The notes: generated by a model from the sequence alone, not told the origin. A stretch of 64,000 bases of DNA from Pseudomonas sp. StFLB209 (GCF_000829415.1 NZ_AP014637.1:3365001-3429000); one strand, 5' to 3'; counted from the stretch's first letter, positions 25,461 to 35,749 are shown. A program made the numbers and translations.

Positions 25461-26241
25461 TTGGGTCGTGCACAGCGGTCACTCCTCCAGGGTCGAGCGC
25501 ATCGAGGCGTTTTTCGGTGGTCACGGTTACGACCCGCACCGCCACGATACCTACGCGATTGGCCGTACCTTGTCAGGGGTGCAGAGTTTTCTGTACCGCA
25601 AAAGCCTGCGTCACAGCCTGCCGGGCGGCACCATGGTGTTGCATCCCGATGAATTGCACGACGGCATGGCGGGCACCGAAGAGGGCTTTCATTACCGGAT
25701 GATTTATATCGAGCCGGTGTTGATCCAGCAGATTCTAGGCGGCCAGCCATTGCCGTTTATCAAGGGCGGCCTGTCGACCGATCCGCGTTTGTACCGGGCC
25801 AACGAAACGTTCATGCAGGCCATGGATTGCCCGCTGGAGCCGCTGCAAGAACAGGACGCGCTGTTCGACCTGGCCCAGGCGCTGCAAGCGGTGTCCGGTC
25901 ACCCCAAGGGCCGACGCAGTTTCGATTATCAGGCCGCCGAGCGCGCTCGCGAGTACATCCATGATTGTCAGGGCGGCCAGGTGAGCATGGATGAACTGGA
26001 GCGGGTCAGCGGCCGCGAGCGCTGGAGTCTGTCGCGTGACTTTCGTGCGCTGTACGGCACCAGCCCCTATCGCTACGTGACCCAGCGCCGCCTGGCGCTA
26101 TGTCGGCAACTGCTGCGCTCGGGCTTTACCCTGGTCGATGCGGCGCTGGCGGCCGGCTTCTTCGACCAGAGCCATATGACCCGGCACTTTGTACAGTGTT
26201 ATGGGTTGTCGCCGTCGCGCTGGTTGAAGATGCAAGGCTGA
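25444..26241 (+). CDS. AraC-family regulator with cupin domain
   Basis: 265 residues. An N-terminal AraC_binding cupin (GYDPHRHDTYAIGRTLSGVQSF ... LHPDELHDG ... YRMIYIEP) is followed by a double HTH ending SHMTRHFVQCYGLSPSRWLK. It overlaps the upstream hydrolase gene. The cupin wording is the form seen in regulators that sense small amphipathic ligands. Target unknown. Confidence 0.85.
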   Translation: MAPRTDWVVHSGHSSRVERIEAFFGGHGYDPHRHDTYAIGRTLSGVQSFLYRKSLRHSLPGGTMVLHPDELHDGMAGTEEGFHYRMIYIEPVLIQQILGGQPLPFIKGGLSTDPRLYRANETFMQAMDCPLEPLQEQDALFDLAQALQAVSGHPKGRRSFDYQAAERAREYIHDCQGGQVSMDELERVSGRERWSLSRDFRALYGTSPYRYVTQRRLALCRQLLRSGFTLVDAALAAGFFDQSHMTRHFVQCYGLSPSRWLKMQG

Positions 26242-26319
26242 GGTTGCAGGATCGTACAAGAAGCCAGCGTCCTGGCCTCATTAAGCTGACACCACGCAAT
26301 CAGCCAGGAGTGTCAGTCC

Positions 26320-26694
26320 ATGAATCCGCTCAACACGCAATCGATCAACCTGCTGCACAAGGTCTCGCTACTCAACGAGCAGTGGTCACCCCGAGTGGTG
26401 GCCGAGATGAACGACTACCAGTTCAAGGTGGTGCGCATTCAGGGCGAGTTCATCTGGCATTGCCATGCCGAGACCGACGAAACCTTTCTGGTGCTCGACG
26501 GTAATCTGCGCATCGATTTTCGTGACGGGCATGTGCTGTTGGGCGCTGGCGAGCTGTACGTGGTGGCTAAAGGTGTCGAGCATAAACCGTACGCCGAGCA
26601 CGAGGTCAAACTGCTGCTCATCGAACCTCGCGGGGTGCTCAACACCGGGCATGAAGGTGGCGAGCGCACCGCGCAGAACGACGTGTGGATCTGA
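26320..26694 (+). CDS. Small cupin-domain protein
   Basis: 124 residues preceded by CCAGGAG. Single cupin barrel: HCHAETDETFLVLDGNLRIDF (metal motif 1, two His and a Glu) and GELYVVAKGVEHKPYA (motif 2 His). Probably a metal-dependent isomerase- or dioxygenase-like fold of unknown substrate; many such genes are annotated only as cupin. Confidence 0.8.
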   Translation: MNPLNTQSINLLHKVSLLNEQWSPRVVAEMNDYQFKVVRIQGEFIWHCHAETDETFLVLDGNLRIDFRDGHVLLGAGELYVVAKGVEHKPYAEHEVKLLLIEPRGVLNTGHEGGERTAQNDVWI

Positions 26695-26736
26695 CGGGCC
26701 CACCTCAATACTGTTCGATTAGGCGCTTTATGTCCC

Positions 26737-26831
26737 CGGTGGGAGCTACCTTGGTAGCGAAGAGGCCAGTAAAAACACTGCATCTGCTGTGAATGTGCCG
26801 CCGCCTTCGCCAGCAAGCTGGCTCCCACTGG
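26737..26831. repeat. REP-type inverted pair
   Basis: CGGTGGGAGCTACCTTGGTAG near the left end and CAGCAAGCTGGCTCCCACTG at the right end are inverted copies of the Pseudomonas REP core (GTGGGAGC...GCTCCCAC), each with its own small hairpin, separated by a short spacer. It sits between convergent cupin and dsbD genes. Confidence 0.8.
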
Positions 26832-26852
26832 TCTAACTGACAAGTATTGGAT

Positions 26853-28580
26853 TTAACCTCGGTTCAGGGTGGCGTTGGCATGGCGGATGAATTCGTCAGC
26901 GCTTACTTCACCGGTGATGCGCGCCTCGCGGCGTTCCTTGCCATCCGGGCCGATCCACAGCAGGGTCGGCGGCCCCAGTACTTCAAAGCGCTTGAGCAGC
27001 GCCTGGCTGGCGGTATCGGCGCGGGTGACATCAGGTTTTACGATGCGCACGCCACTGAGACTGGCCTGTACCTCAGGGTTGGCGAACACCTTGGTTTCCA
27101 TGGTTTTACAAGACACGCACCAGTCGGCGTAATAGTCGACCAGCACCCACTGGCCCTGATTACGCGCTTGAGCCAGTTGCTCTTCAAGCGCCTGCAGTGA
27201 GTCGAGTTTTTGACTGGCAGGCGCACTGCTGAGCAGCGGCGCGCTGCGGCCGGCATACACCGAAAGTGGCTGCCAAGGATCACTCGCGCCGCCCGCAGCG
27301 CCGACCAGCATCAGCACGCCCCACACCCCCAATACACCGGCAGCGGCGCGGCCTGCTGCTCGGCGAGCGCTGCGCTGCCTGGCCAGATCGCGCAGCCAGG
27401 CTGCGAGCATGATTGCCAGCACGCCCCACAGCCCCAACCACAAGGTATCAGCCAGCAGCGGGCGGGCGACCAGCAGTGCGGTGGCAAGAAACACATAGCC
27501 GAACAGCGCCTTGAGCTGTTCCATCCACGCCCCAGGCTTGGGCAGCAAGCGATTGCCTACGGTGACCAGCAACAGCAGCGGCAGGCCCATCCCCAGACCC
27601 AGCGCAAACAACACCAGGCCACCGTGCAGGGCACTGCCGCTTTGCGCAATGAACAGCAGCGCGGCGGCCAAGGGGGCGGTCATGCACGGGCCGATCATCA
27701 GCCCGGAAAACAGCCCGAGCAGGCCGGCACTCAACACACTGCCGCCGCGTTGCTGCTGGCTGGCACTGTCGAGCCGGTCACGCAAGAAGGCGGGCAGTTG
27801 CAGTTCGAACAGACCAAACATCGGTAAGGCCAGGATGACGAACAGCAGGGCAAAACTGCCCAGCACCCAGGGTTGTTGCAGCGCCGCCTGCAGGTTGGCG
27901 CCGAGCAATGCTGCCGCCACGCCCATGGCGGCGTATACCAGTGCCATGCTCAACACATAGACACCGGCCAGCAACAACCCCTGACCGGGTGCAGTGCCTT
28001 TGCCGACCACAATCGCGGCCAGGATCGGCAGCATGGGCAGTGAGCAGGGCGTGAAGGCCAGCATCAGGCCCAGGCCGAAGAATATCAACAGGCTCCAGCT
28101 CAGGGTCTGCTGCTCCAGCATTCCGGACAGCGCCTGATCTGTGGCCTGTAATGGCGGTTTTTCAGCCGGGTCTGCCTGCAAGGCCACTTCCCGGCTTTGC
28201 GGCGGGTAACACAGGCCGGCGTCTGCGCAGCCCTGCCAGCTCAGCTTTACCAAACTGGCCGAACCCGGCGGGATGCTCAGGCTTAAGCTGTGACGATAGA
28301 CCTCGCTGTCGCCAAAGTAGTCATCATGATGAGCCTCGCCTTCTGGCAACGAAGGCATTTGCTCAGGCGTCAGCCCAGAGAATTGCAGGCGCTGCTTGTA
28401 CAGGTAATAGCCCGGGGTTATTCGCCAGTACAGCTGGGTCGAACCATCGGCTTGCGCATCGATACTCAAGGCAAAGGCCTGGTCGGCGGGCAAAAACTCA
28501 GCCTGCCGGCTGCCCAGCAACCCGTTGGCCGATACCACGCTAGAAAACAGCAGCACGATTAGCAACATCAATGTACGCAT
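26853..28580 (-). CDS. dsbD: DsbD, thiol:disulfide interchange protein (second-type copy)
   Basis: 575 residues from the ATG at 28580 (an in-frame GTG lies 21 bases upstream). Signal peptide, periplasmic alpha domain with its cysteine pair (GCADAGLCYPPQ), a membrane domain with redox cysteines in FTPCSLPML and IGPCMTAPLA, and a C-terminal thioredoxin domain with WCVSC at about 488-491. DsbD moves electrons from cytosolic thioredoxin to periplasmic partners such as DsbC/DsbG. It is divergent from the dsbR-dsbS pair, as in P. aeruginosa PA2478-PA2480, with a shared operator region. The dsbE/dsbG partners are not adjacent. Confidence 0.93.
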   Translation of the reverse strand: MRTLMLLIVLLFSSVVSANGLLGSRQAEFLPADQAFALSIDAQADGSTQLYWRITPGYYLYKQRLQFSGLTPEQMPSLPEGEAHHDDYFGDSEVYRHSLSLSIPPGSASLVKLSWQGCADAGLCYPPQSREVALQADPAEKPPLQATDQALSGMLEQQTLSWSLLIFFGLGLMLAFTPCSLPMLPILAAIVVGKGTAPGQGLLLAGVYVLSMALVYAAMGVAAALLGANLQAALQQPWVLGSFALLFVILALPMFGLFELQLPAFLRDRLDSASQQQRGGSVLSAGLLGLFSGLMIGPCMTAPLAAALLFIAQSGSALHGGLVLFALGLGMGLPLLLLVTVGNRLLPKPGAWMEQLKALFGYVFLATALLVARPLLADTLWLGLWGVLAIMLAAWLRDLARQRSARRAAGRAAAGVLGVWGVLMLVGAAGGASDPWQPLSVYAGRSAPLLSSAPASQKLDSLQALEEQLAQARNQGQWVLVDYYADWCVSCKTMETKVFANPEVQASLSGVRIVKPDVTRADTASQALLKRFEVLGPPTLLWIGPDGKERREARITGEVSADEFIRHANATLNRG

Positions 28581-28629
28581 GGGAGCCCCTGTTTCAGTCA
28601 CGGTGGACGGGCAGCATGCGAGTGAGGCA

Positions 28630-28651
28630 TTAACAGCGGGTTAATAGCGGG
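28630..28651. promoter_or_regulatory. Direct-repeat operator for an OmpR-family regulator (DsbR box)
   Basis: TTAACAGCGGG and TTAATAGCGGG occur back to back with 11-base periodicity and one mismatch, the arrangement bound by OmpR-type dimers. They lie between dsbD and dsbR. Confidence 0.75.
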
Positions 28652-28743
28652 CGATGCAGTGTTTTACGGCGCGGACATGTCCGATAATGCCGTCTTAATC
28701 GAAATGGCCGATGATTGGCTGATATTGATACCGGAGTTGCCCC

Positions 28744-29421
28744 ATGCACGTATTGCTGATCGAAGACGATGCGCTGATCGCCAGTGGTATCGTGGCCGGG
28801 CTCAATGCCATGAGTCTTACCGTGACCCATGTGGCCGATGCACGCAGCGCCGAGGCCAGCCTGCGCATGGGGCATTTCGACGTGTTGATTCTCGATCTGG
28901 GCCTGCCCGATGAAGACGGCATACGTCTGCTGCAACGCCTGCGCCAGCAGGGCATGGAGTTGCCGGTGCTGATCCTCACAGCACGCGATGCGGTCACCGA
29001 CCGGGTCACCGGTCTGCAGGCCGGTGGCGATGATTATCTGCTCAAACCCTTCGACCTGCGCGAACTGGCAGCGCGCCTGCATACGCTGGTGCGCCGTGCC
29101 GCCGGGCGCAGTGTGAACATCGTCGAGCATGGCCCGTTACGCTTCGATCCGGGGACGTGCCAGGCCTGGCTTGACAGTGAGCCGGTGCATTTGCCACGCC
29201 GTGAACTGGCACTCTTGCAGGTGCTGCTCAACAACCCGACCCGGGTGCTCAGCAGCGACAACCTCAAAGATGCCCTGTACGGCTTCAGCGAAGACGTCGA
29301 GAGTAACGCGCTGAACGTGCACATCCATCATCTGCGGCGCAAGCTCGGCAACAGCATTATCGAAACCGTGCGCGGGCTGGGCTATCGATTAGGCCCGGCC
29401 GGTCGAGAAGTGGAGTCATGA
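28744..29421 (+). CDS. dsbR: DsbR, OmpR-family response regulator
   Basis: 225 residues. Receiver domain with acidic pair EDD, phosphoacceptor D51 in LILDLGLPDEDG and Lys in LLKPFD; winged-helix DNA-binding domain with the OmpR signature NALNVHIHHLRRKLGN. GGAG precedes the start. It overlaps dsbS by 4 bases (ATGA). Divergent dsbD makes this the likely DsbR of the copper-linked DsbRS pair. Confidence 0.88.
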   Translation: MHVLLIEDDALIASGIVAGLNAMSLTVTHVADARSAEASLRMGHFDVLILDLGLPDEDGIRLLQRLRQQGMELPVLILTARDAVTDRVTGLQAGGDDYLLKPFDLRELAARLHTLVRRAAGRSVNIVEHGPLRFDPGTCQAWLDSEPVHLPRRELALLQVLLNNPTRVLSSDNLKDALYGFSEDVESNALNVHIHHLRRKLGNSIIETVRGLGYRLGPAGREVES

Positions 29422-30752
29422 GTCTGCGCCTGCGCCTGACCCTCATGCTGGGCTCGTTTTTCGTGCTGCTCTGGCTGTTGGCGGCAGCCTGGATGTTACA
29501 GAACCTGCACGGGCAGATGATGCGCTCGCTCGATGGCCGGCTGGAGGCATCGGCGCATATGGTCGCGAGTCTGTTTGCCCAGTTGCCCCATATTCAGGAT
29601 AAGGACGGTTCGCGCGTGCCGATCAGTGCCGAGCAACTGGCGGTGGCCAACGGTATGGCCTGCCAGGTCAGCTCCTTGCGTGGTGAGGTGCTGCTCAGCA
29701 GCCAGACCGCTCCTGATCAGGCCCTTGAGCCCGAGGCTCACGGTTTTAGTCAGCAGGTGATCGAAGATGTCGTATGGCGCACCTTTACCCTGGTCGCGGG
29801 GAATTTACGCATCACCACAGCTGACAAACTCAATGACCGCGACCATCTCAATCGCTCGGTGCTGTTCGCCGCCGCCTTGCCGGTCCTGGTCGCCTTGCTG
29901 GGCAGTCTGGCGCTGTTGTGGTTCTGTGTCGGGCAGGGACTCAAGCCTTTGCAGGTCATGCGCGAAGCCTTGACCCGGCGCGACGCCGACTCGTTACATC
30001 CCTTGCAGATGGGCGCTCTGGCCGGTGAACTGCAACCGCTGGTCGACACCCAGAACCAATTGTTTGCGCGCATTGCCCAGACCATCGAGCGCGAGCGGCG
30101 TTTCAGCGGCGATGCGGCCCATGAGTTGCGCAGCCCGCTGACCGCGATCAAGACCCACCTGCAAGTGGCAAGGATGGTGCACGGCGAAGACGACCCGTCG
30201 TTGGCCCATGCCGAGGCTGGAGCCGATCGCCTGCAACGCACCCTTGAGCAATTGCTGTTGCTGGCACGGGTCGAAGGCAGCCAGGACTTTAACGATGGCA
30301 TGCAGGGTTCGGCCGAGGACGTGGCACGCATGGCCATTGCCGATATCGACCCGGCGCAGCGCCCGCGAGTGGTCCTGCAACTGGCGGCCGACTTGCCCGC
30401 CGCGCCGATTCAGGCGCCGGTCACGCTGGTGGTGTCGGCGCTGCGCAACCTGCTGGAAAACGCCCTGCGTCACTCCTCGGCGCAAAGCCCGGTCGAGTTT
30501 TGGGTGCGTCACAGCGAGGCGGGGTTGCAGTTCTGCGTGTCTGACCGGGGACCGGGAATGGCGCAAGAGCAGATCCCCAACATGACCCGGCGCTTCTGGC
30601 GCAAGACCGGCAGTGACGGCAGTGGCCTTGGCCTGTCGATCGTCGAAGCCATTGCCGAGCGTTGCGGCGGCAGTCTGGTGTTCAGCAATCGGGCCGATGG
30701 GCTGGAGGTGACGTTCAGCCTGCCTGAGTCGTTGACTGCCAAGGATTATTGA
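29418..30752 (+). CDS. dsbS: DsbS, sensor histidine kinase
   Basis: 444 residues: TM1 (~7-26), periplasmic sensor (~30-145), TM2 (~148-170), HAMP, HisKA with H235 in FSGDAAHELRSPLTAIKTHL, and HATPase with NLLENALRH, DRGPGM and GSGLGLSIVEAI. The periplasmic domain has a single cysteine, C82, in ANGMACQVSS. From memory, Cys82 is the key copper-binding residue of P. aeruginosa DsbS, which supports the orthology. The gene overlaps dsbR by four bases. Cu binding is thought to shut off its phosphatase activity and so activate dsbD expression. Confidence 0.85.
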   Translation: MSLRLRLTLMLGSFFVLLWLLAAAWMLQNLHGQMMRSLDGRLEASAHMVASLFAQLPHIQDKDGSRVPISAEQLAVANGMACQVSSLRGEVLLSSQTAPDQALEPEAHGFSQQVIEDVVWRTFTLVAGNLRITTADKLNDRDHLNRSVLFAAALPVLVALLGSLALLWFCVGQGLKPLQVMREALTRRDADSLHPLQMGALAGELQPLVDTQNQLFARIAQTIERERRFSGDAAHELRSPLTAIKTHLQVARMVHGEDDPSLAHAEAGADRLQRTLEQLLLLARVEGSQDFNDGMQGSAEDVARMAIADIDPAQRPRVVLQLAADLPAAPIQAPVTLVVSALRNLLENALRHSSAQSPVEFWVRHSEAGLQFCVSDRGPGMAQEQIPNMTRRFWRKTGSDGSGLGLSIVEAIAERCGGSLVFSNRADGLEVTFSLPESLTAKDY

Positions 30753-30859
30753 AGTCGCCTTTCCAGCATACATTTTGGTTGATGAATCAATTCATCAATT
30801 GCTTCAATTTATGACATGTCATGCCGATAGCCTCTCAATATCAATCGAAGGGATCGGCA

Positions 30860-32488
30860 ATGATGGGACTGCGTAACTTTGGTATTGCACCACGAGCGTC
30901 GATTTTTTTCGGCATCATGGCGTTGCTGGTCCTTTTTCTGGGGCTGATGAGTCTCAATAAAATGTCCAGCCTTTACGACGCCACGACGAGCATTGCTCAG
31001 GACAGCCTGAAACCGACTCGGATCCTCGGTGAGCTGGCCGATACCACCACCCGCCTGCGTACTGTTTCGTACGTTATCCAGGTAGGTCGCTCGCAGGCAG
31101 ACATTGATAAAGGCGAAGCGCGTCTTGAGGTGCTGACCAAAAAGGTCAACGCCAGTATGGACGAGTATGCGCCTTTGGTAGGCAGTGCCGAAGAGGCCGA
31201 TAAATTTCGTCAGCTCAAAGAAGCACTCGCTAATTATCTGCTTGCGCAGGACACGCTGCGCAAAGCATCCATTGACAAGCGTGACGGAGAAATTCTGGGC
31301 CTGATCAATGGTGATCTGAAGCGTTACTCCGATCAGATGGCGCCGTTGATTCAATGGTTGCTGGACGTGAATCGCCAGGACTCTGACAAGGCTGTTGCCG
31401 ATGCCGCTGACCAGTATCTATCGGCGCGTAACATTGTTATCACCGTGCTGGTGCTGGCTGCGATCATGACGGCCCTGCTCGCGGTGGTTTTTACCCGCAG
31501 CATTGTGCGTCCTCTGGATGAAGCCGTGCAGGCTGCCGAAACAGTGGCCAGCGGCGATCTGACGCAAACTGTCGAGCCCGATGGCCATGATGAGGTTTCG
31601 CGCTTGCAGCAGGCATTGCGGAAGATGCAAATGAATCTGCGCGATACCTTGCAGCAGATTTCCGGGTCGGCAACGCAGGTGGCTTCTGCTGCCGAAGAAC
31701 TCAATGCCGTCACCGAGGAAGGGTCACGTTCGTTGCAGCAGCAAAGCAACGAGATAGAGCAAGCGGCTACCGCAGTAAATGAAATGACGGCAGCGGTCGA
31801 AGAAGTGGCCGGCAACGCGGTCAGCACCTCTACGGCGTCGCAACAATCCAGTACCTCTGCGTTGCATGGCCGTCAACGTGTGCAAGAGACCGTCGCTGCC
31901 ATCCAGAAAATGAACGAAGACGTCGGCAACACTGCTGATCAGATACGCAACCTCGCTGAACAGACGCGTGACATCGGTAAAGTACTGGATGTCATCCGGG
32001 CCATTGCCGAACAAACCAACCTGTTGGCACTCAACGCGGCTATCGAAGCGGCAAGGGCGGGGGAAGCCGGGCGCGGTTTCGCGGTCGTCGCCGATGAAGT
32101 GAGGGCTCTTGCCCATCGTACTCAGCAGTCGACCCAAGAGATCGAGGTGATGGTCGGGGGCATCCAGCAAGGCAGCAGCCAGGCGGTCGTTTCGATGCAG
32201 AACAGCAACGCCCGTGCTCAGGCCACTCTGGATGCCGCTCGAAGTGCTGGCGAGGCTCTTGAGGAGATTACCAAGAGCGTCAACCTGATCTCCGATCGTA
32301 ACCTGGTGATCGCCAGTGCAGCCGAAGAGCAGGCACAGGTATCGCGAGAGGTTGATCGTAACCTGGTCAATATCCGTGACCTGTCGCTGCAATCTTCGGC
32401 CGGAGCCAAACAAACCAACTCCGCCAGCCAGGAGTTGTCGCGGTTGGCTGTCGATCTCAATCAAATGGTGGGTCGCTTCAAACTTTGA
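30860..32488 (+). CDS. Methyl-accepting chemotaxis protein
   Basis: 542 residues from the ATG at 30860 (GAAGGGAT upstream). TM1 (~10-32), a helical four-helix-bundle type ligand domain (~35-185), TM2 (~190-210), HAMP with [23 protein letters not shown], and a signalling domain with hairpin [37 protein letters not shown] (key residues E, N, R). There is no C-terminal CheR pentapeptide. The ligand cannot be deduced. It stands alone between dsbS and the GltS-like gene. Confidence 0.92.
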   Translation: MMGLRNFGIAPRASIFFGIMALLVLFLGLMSLNKMSSLYDATTSIAQDSLKPTRILGELADTTTRLRTVSYVIQVGRSQADIDKGEARLEVLTKKVNASMDEYAPLVGSAEEADKFRQLKEALANYLLAQDTLRKASIDKRDGEILGLINGDLKRYSDQMAPLIQWLLDVNRQDSDKAVADAADQYLSARNIVITVLVLAAIMTALLAVVFTRSIVRPLDEAVQAAETVASGDLTQTVEPDGHDEVSRLQQALRKMQMNLRDTLQQISGSATQVASAAEELNAVTEEGSRSLQQQSNEIEQAATAVNEMTAAVEEVAGNAVSTSTASQQSSTSALHGRQRVQETVAAIQKMNEDVGNTADQIRNLAEQTRDIGKVLDVIRAIAEQTNLLALNAAIEAARAGEAGRGFAVVADEVRALAHRTQQSTQEIEVMVGGIQQGSSQAVVSMQNSNARAQATLDAARSAGEALEEITKSVNLISDRNLVIASAAEEQAQVSREVDRNLVNIRDLSLQSSAGAKQTNSASQELSRLAVDLNQMVGRFKL

Positions 32489-32606
32489 AGTCGTCCAGTA
32501 CCGGAGCGGGGCATGTAAACCTTCTGGCACTCTGTTGCTTGAATCCATCAAGAGCAGAGGATTATTGCTATGGTGATCCTACCGTGCCATGCCAGAAGGA
32601 AATCCC

Positions 32607-34265
32607 ATGAGTTTTTCGCTGCTCAGTCGTTATGCGTTCTTTGTCTGCTGCGTCGTGTTTACCCTGGCGACCCTGCCGTTCGTGCACCAGCATGAATGGC
32701 TCTGGATATTCACCCTGGTGCTGGGGTTGTTGAGCCTGCAGGGCATCTTTGATCTTTTACAGTCGCGTCATGCTGTACGGCGCAACTACCCGATTCTTGG
32801 CAACATCCGCTACCTGATCGAAGGCATCCGCCCGGAGATTCGCCAGTATCTGCTTGAAGCCGACGACGAGGCCACGCCGTTTTCCCGCGCCCAGCGCGCG
32901 CTGGTTTACTCCCGGGCCAAAAGTGAAGCCTCGGACAAACCGTTCGGCACCTTGATGAACGTCTACCAGACCGGCTACGAATTCATCAGCCATTCGATGC
33001 GCCCCGCGCCCTTGTCAGACCCTGAAAGTTTTCGGGTCGAGATCGGCGGGCCGCAATGCACGCAGTCTTACTCGGCTTCGGTGTTCAACATCTCGGCCAT
33101 GAGCTTCGGCTCGCTCAGCGCCAACGCGATTCGCTCGTTGAACAAAGGCGCGAAGATGGGCCATTTTTCCCATGACACCGGTGAGGGCAGCATCAGCCCT
33201 TACCACCGCGAGCACGGTGGTGATCTGGTCTGGGAACTGGGCAGTGGCTACTTCGGCTGCCGGACAGACGACGGCAAGTTCGATGCCGAGAAATTCGCCC
33301 GCCAGGCCGGCGACCCCCAGGTGAAGATGATCGAGATCAAGCTCAGCCAGGGCGCCAAGCCCGGCCATGGCGGGATCTTGCCCAAGCACAAGGTTACCCA
33401 GGAAATCGCCAGCACCCGTGGCGTGCCGATGGGCCAGGACTGCATCTCACCATCGAGCCACAGCGCCTTCTCCACGCCGCTGGAACTGATGCACTTCATT
33501 GCCCGGCTGCGTGAGTTGTCCGGCGGCAAGCCCGTGGGTTTCAAGCTGTGCCTGGGCCACCCCTGGGAGTTCATGGGCATCGCCAAGGCCATGCTGGAAA
33601 CCGGCATCCTGCCAGACTTCATCGTGATCGATGGTGCAGAGGGCGGCACTGGCGCCGCGCCAGTGGAGTTCACCGATCACCTTGGCGTGCCGATGCGCGA
33701 AGGCCTGTTGTTCGTGCACAACACCTTGGTGGGTATCAACCTGCGCGACAAAATCAAACTCGGCGCCAGCGGCAAGATCATCAGCGCCTTCGATATTGCC
33801 AGTGTCCTGGCCATCGGCGCCGACTGGGGCAACGCCGCACGCGGCTTCATGTTCGCCATCGGCTGCATCCAGTCCCAGTCGTGCCACACCAACAAATGCC
33901 CGACCGGTGTCGCCACCCAGGACCCGCTGCGCCAGCGCGCGCTGGTGGTCGAAGACAAAGCGACCCGGGTCTATAACTTCCACCGCAGTACCTTGAAGGC
34001 CCTGGCCGAAATGCTCGCCGCCGCCGGTTTGACCCATCCACGGCAACTGACCGCACGGCATCTGGTCCGGCGCATGTCTGCCACAGAGGTCAAGCTGTTC
34101 TCGCAAATGCATGTGTTCCTCAAGCCTGGAGCATTGCTTGGCGGCCACGTTGAGGGTGAGTTTTACGAGCGGATGTGGCGGGCGGCGCGGGCCGACAGCT
34201 TTGATCCGATGCCGGCCGATGAAACGGCGATGGAGCCTACACTGGTGGGGCAGGCGCGGGCCTGA
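32607..34265 (+). CDS. FMN-binding glutamate-synthase-family protein, membrane-anchored
   Basis: 552 residues from the ATG at 32607 with AGAAGGA upstream. Two N-terminal helices (~5-50) are followed by a GltS-type TIM barrel: NISAMSFGSLSANAIRSLNKGA, SQGAKPGHGGILPKHKVT, IDGAEGGTGAAP, and the 3Fe-4S-type cysteines in CIQSQSCHTNKCPTGVATQDP. It corresponds to the synthase domain of glutamate synthase but lacks the amidotransferase and the C-terminal helix domain. Such stand-alone membrane-anchored forms are widespread and their acceptor is unknown. Confidence 0.9.
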   Translation: MSFSLLSRYAFFVCCVVFTLATLPFVHQHEWLWIFTLVLGLLSLQGIFDLLQSRHAVRRNYPILGNIRYLIEGIRPEIRQYLLEADDEATPFSRAQRALVYSRAKSEASDKPFGTLMNVYQTGYEFISHSMRPAPLSDPESFRVEIGGPQCTQSYSASVFNISAMSFGSLSANAIRSLNKGAKMGHFSHDTGEGSISPYHREHGGDLVWELGSGYFGCRTDDGKFDAEKFARQAGDPQVKMIEIKLSQGAKPGHGGILPKHKVTQEIASTRGVPMGQDCISPSSHSAFSTPLELMHFIARLRELSGGKPVGFKLCLGHPWEFMGIAKAMLETGILPDFIVIDGAEGGTGAAPVEFTDHLGVPMREGLLFVHNTLVGINLRDKIKLGASGKIISAFDIASVLAIGADWGNAARGFMFAIGCIQSQSCHTNKCPTGVATQDPLRQRALVVEDKATRVYNFHRSTLKALAEMLAAAGLTHPRQLTARHLVRRMSATEVKLFSQMHVFLKPGALLGGHVEGEFYERMWRAARADSFDPMPADETAMEPTLVGQARA

Positions 34266-34327
34266 CCGGCGGCTTTTTCCGGATCAGTTGTTGTCCTGAA
34301 CTGATCGGCCTTGGCCCTGCATGCTGC

Positions 34328-34364
34328 ACTGCCCGTGGTGTTTACCTGATGAACCACGGGCAGT
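34328..34364. terminator. Bidirectional hairpin between converging genes
   Basis: ACTGCCCGTGGT (34328-34339) and ACCACGGGCAGT (34353-34364) form a perfect 12-bp stem with a 13-base loop between the GltS-like and cytochrome genes. No T-tract, so termination is inferred from position. Confidence 0.55.
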
Positions 34365-34372
34365 CGCAGGGT

Positions 34373-35749
34373 TTAATTGCCGCGGTTAAGGGGTGTCTCG
34401 GCTTTGGGTAAAGCAGGCTTCACTGGCGTGGAGACTTCGTTCCCCGTGCCCTTGATGCCGGGGTTGGCATTGTCGTTCATGAGCACCGTCGGGTAGTTCT
34501 TCTGGGTCCAGGTACGCCAGCTGGAGACGCCAATCATCATCTGCAGCGAGTAATCCAGTGAGTTGAATCCTGGCGTAAAAGGCTCGCCGGATTTGAGGTT
34601 ACGGTAGAAAGGCGCTACCGCCGCTTCATTGACCTTGCAGCCGGCCACGCGCTCGTAGGTTTCATTGTCGCTGCCGGGAAGCGCGACTGCTCTGAGGCAG
34701 CTATCCGGGTAGCTGGGGTTGAACTCTGGTGCACGTTCGCCCCGAGTGTCCATGGCTCGGCCGTGGCAGCTCATACAGCTGGACAGTGGACTGTCGACCG
34801 GGCCGTTCATGCGGCCCAAGTACCCCATCTGGTCATCGGGTGCACGCTTGGCGAACATGCGCTTGGCTTCGGGGTTGATCCAGCTCTCTTCAGGACGCTT
34901 GCCTGCCTGGTAATCGGCGTAGGTCAGGTTCGGCGAGTTGCCCCACTCCAGACCCACAGCAATCAGATTATCCCAATAGTTGGCCGCTTGACGGTCGCCG
35001 TTGAATACAAAGGTACCGAACACCCAGCCGCTATGAGTCGCGTCTGCCTGTTCCTTGACCGCGATATCCATTTGCAGCAGGCGAACTGCCCTTGGCTGGC
35101 CGTTACCATCGATGTCGGCTTTCCATACCAGATTGTTACCCTTGAGATAGGGCGCTTCGCTATCGGTGGCATCGGTGAACAACAGCTTGGCGGTGACCGT
35201 GCCTACAGGGAAAAGCGTGTTGGTGGTTACGGGCCGTGCCGGGTCTGCCCATACGTTGCCGAAGGTGCTGGCGCCCAATTCGTTGTAGAACCCTACCGCC
35301 CAGTTATTCGCCCGCCGTGTCTGGTTGGCGCCCAATTCATGAAAGCGGCTGCGCCTTTCCATGGTCAGTCCGTGGACGGGTTCACGTTTATCGTGCATCC
35401 AGGGGGCGTGGTACCAAGGGCGTACGGCGTTGTTCTGCAATTGCCAATCAACTTCGGTATTACCTTCGACAACATAGCTCAGGACCGCGGCCATGTACTT
35501 CTCTGGTTCGGTTTTGTAATCAATGCCGCTCCAGGGGAACGCCGCGACAGAAGCGGGCGGTTGCCGGGGGTATTGATTGCTGATGCTGAAGCAGGGGAAA
35601 TCGCTGATGCAGGGCGCTTTGGCGGAGGTATTGAACTGTTCTATGGCGGCCTTTTCGTAGCCGCTATCGCTGGACAGGGCATGGGCGTTAAGCCCATAGA
35701 CAGCGGCCACCGCTGTTATGACTGAACACACTATATGCTTATATGACAT
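34373..35749 (-). CDS. Exported monohaem c-type cytochrome-like protein
   Basis: 458 residues with AAGGAG before the start and a clear signal peptide (SYKHIVCSVITAVAAVYG). A single haem motif CMSCH lies at 325-329, in SSCMSCHGRAM. The rest has no recognised domain; the N-terminal ~300 residues are Trp/Tyr-rich and beta-like. It probably functions in the periplasm as an electron carrier or part of an oxidoreductase. Not linked to any obvious partner gene. Confidence 0.75.
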   Translation of the reverse strand: MSYKHIVCSVITAVAAVYGLNAHALSSDSGYEKAAIEQFNTSAKAPCISDFPCFSISNQYPRQPPASVAAFPWSGIDYKTEPEKYMAAVLSYVVEGNTEVDWQLQNNAVRPWYHAPWMHDKREPVHGLTMERRSRFHELGANQTRRANNWAVGFYNELGASTFGNVWADPARPVTTNTLFPVGTVTAKLLFTDATDSEAPYLKGNNLVWKADIDGNGQPRAVRLLQMDIAVKEQADATHSGWVFGTFVFNGDRQAANYWDNLIAVGLEWGNSPNLTYADYQAGKRPEESWINPEAKRMFAKRAPDDQMGYLGRMNGPVDSPLSSCMSCHGRAMDTRGERAPEFNPSYPDSCLRAVALPGSDNETYERVAGCKVNEAAVAPFYRNLKSGEPFTPGFNSLDYSLQMMIGVSSWRTWTQKNYPTVLMNDNANPGIKGTGNEVSTPVKPALPKAETPLNRGN

